Assembly (NCBI GenBank): GCA_012295275.1
Contig: CM022674.1
Location: forward strand, 1,753,242-1,798,241
DNA: 45,000 bases
Reading direction: 5' to 3'
DNA from: Chrysomallon squamiferum
Lineage: Eukaryota > Mollusca > Gastropoda > Neomphalida > Peltospiridae
In this document: in pieces, positions 43,573 to 45,000 of the stretch
Position numbering within the stretch: position 1 is the stretch's first letter
Layout: every line of letters begins with the position of its first letter
Program-made: the position numbers and the translations under genes
Notes under the pieces: model-generated
Told to the model about the DNA's origin: nothing
The model's database searches: none
The model's input: only the letters and a program-made list of their open reading frames with translations

Positions 43573-43869
43573 CTTTTTTTTTTCTTTCTTAAAATTATTT
43601 GTTTATTCAGATATTTAACGAATTCAGTAATATTTGCGTATATATAAATGATTGCTTTTCAGTTTAGTTATTTTTTTATTTTTTTTTTTTTTGTTTTTGT
43701 TTTATTGTTTTATATTTCCACAAACAGTAAATGACATTTCTGTTTTCGCCGTTAAACGCTAGGCCAGTGAAATAAATGAACGCCTAATGGTATTTCTGTG
43801 CGTATCAATATTCACATCTGTTAGTCACAGAATTGTGAGCTTTCGGAGTTCAGCTTTTATTTCATTTCA
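43283..43869. repeat. (TTTA)n region, then AT-rich
   Basis: TTTA/TTTG tetranucleotides 43283-43470, ATT block 43545-43572, T-runs near 43670-43692. Confidence 0.88.
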
Positions 43870-43990
43870 TTGTTGTTATTGTTGCTGTTGTTGTTGTTAA
43901 CATTATCGTGACCTGTTTGTTGATAACAAACGCTGGATTGTTCCTGATGCTGTCATTTTATTATCATGCTTTTGCTGTTGTTAATGTCGT

Positions 43991-44022
<32 letters not shown>

Positions 44023-44165
44023 CTGTTGTTACTACTGTATTGCTATTGTTCTTGTTATTAGTTCAGTTGTCATTGTTATTATTTTTGTTTCATTATTAAG
44101 GCGGCTGTTCTTATTGTTTTCGCTATTCTTGTTTTTGTTATTATTTTATTGTTGTTACTGCAGTG

Positions 44166-44225
<60 letters not shown>

Positions 44226-44340
44226 GATTATTGTTGTTATTATTATTATTGTTGTTGTTGCTGCTGTTGTTGTTGTTATTTTTGTTGTTGTTGTTGTTGT
44301 TGTTGTTATTTTTAGTTGTTACCGTCGCTGTTGTTATTGT
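43870..44340. repeat. (GTT)n-(ATT)n trinucleotide region
   Basis: GTT blocks at 43995-44022 and 44281-44308, (ATT)n at 44167-44225. Confidence 0.93.
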
Positions 44341-44353
44341 TAATATCGGGCAG

Positions 44354-44410
44354 AAAATCACGGATTACGCGGAGCACTTTCTGGAACGTGAAATTGAGAA
44401 AATCGCTTAA
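44354..44410 (+). CDS. Weak candidate 3'-terminal exon
   Basis: After a possible acceptor (T-rich, ending GGGCAG at 44353) a short frame reads KITDYAEHFLEREIEKIA and stops at TAA (44408-44410). The composition differs sharply from the repeat before it. No family recognised and no upstream exon found, so this may be chance. Confidence 0.15.
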   Translation, partial: KITDYAEHFLEREIEKIA

Positions 44411-45000
44411 ACTACGAGAAAGTACTCTAACAACGAACTGCAACTCGCTCCTAGTTTCAACAACGCAATAATCACCAGTTTATCGAGTTATTAATTTCCA
44501 CAATTTAGACCGCCATAAACACGATGATCTTCGCCTAATTTCCTCTAATAGAGTAATTACGGCTTCGAAGAATTTCCACGAGAAAAGAAAAGCAACAACG
44601 GCGTTGATGATGATGACGATGATGATGATGATGATGATTGATGATTGATGATTACCACCGTTGCCTCTAATTTTTCCAAACCACTAATGTGCGCCTTCAG
44701 ACATGTGCCCGTTCCAGACAACATTGACGACAACTACCTCAACAACAACAACAACAATAATAATAATAATAATAACATTACAACTGCAATAAGAATAACA
44801 ACGATAATAATAATATGCTGATGATGAAAACCATAATGATGACAATAAAAACATATGAACTGTAAAATAAATAAAACATTAGTAATAAAAACATTAATAA
44901 AATAATACCATATCGACAGTGACAATAATTTTTTTGTATAATATATATTAGAAGATTAAATTAGGCAAAAATGTTTATTAATTTTCCTGTCTGTCTGAAA
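44411..45000. other. Unique DNA with (GAT)n and AAC/AAT patches
   Basis: (GAT)n 44606-44650; AAC/AAT 44742-44775. 44411-44600 is unique without a supported gene. Confidence 0.55.

Overview
This window looks like nuclear DNA of an animal. It is AT-rich, its genes are split by GT-AG introns, and it carries a claudin-superfamily membrane protein of the TMEM47/VAB-9 type. Microsatellites are unusually dense: very long (CT)n/(GA)n tracts, (AAT)n-type trinucleotides, (AAAT)n and (CATA)n. A mollusc or another lophotrochozoan would fit, but that is inference from genome texture, not from a diagnostic gene. I saw no bacterial operon, CRISPR array, rRNA, tRNA or intact transposase or reverse transcriptase.

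The one gene I can reconstruct lies on the minus strand between about 41.85 and 17.59 kb. It has two alternative 5' parts joined to one shared 3' part. Form A uses a candidate untranslated leader (ending at 41846), a CpG-rich exon (41023-39788) coding for about 340 cytosolic residues plus transmembrane segment 1, and a loop exon (26318-26217). Form B uses its own first coding exon (23568-23382; short N-terminus plus transmembrane segment 1) and its own loop exon (21307-21224). Both splice in the same phase into exon 3 (18673-18524) and exon 4 (17827-17589, stop), which encode transmembrane segments 2-4. The predicted proteins are 535 and 219 residues. They differ in the N-terminus, transmembrane segment 1 and the first extracellular loop, and are identical afterwards. 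The layout resembles vertebrate CLDN10 and CLDN18, where alternative first exons swap the loop that sets paracellular properties.

Left part (1-17.5 kb): a probable 3'-terminal coding exon of an unidentified plus-strand gene enters from the left edge and ends at 185, with a perfect stem-loop over its stop codon. A degenerate 80-bp AGGTCA-containing array follows (300-1390), then a GGACCA minisatellite (4790-5310). A CpG-rich segment with a candidate minus-strand first exon lies at 6.7-7.1 kb. Further microsatellites, one unassigned small ORF (15027-15362) and one possible plus-strand micro-exon (16186-16235) complete it.

Middle and right (17.6-45 kb): this is mainly the introns of the TMEM47-like gene. 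They hold the largest simple-sequence arrays (29.45-30.71 kb and 35.46-36.00 kb, both with higher-order structure), an inverted-repeat element (26875-27071), and promoter-like islands at 33.0 and 38.1 kb. The palindrome TGACGTCA (CRE/ATF site) occurs 12 times in the window, against less than one expected by chance. East of 42 kb I find only repeats and weak exon candidates.
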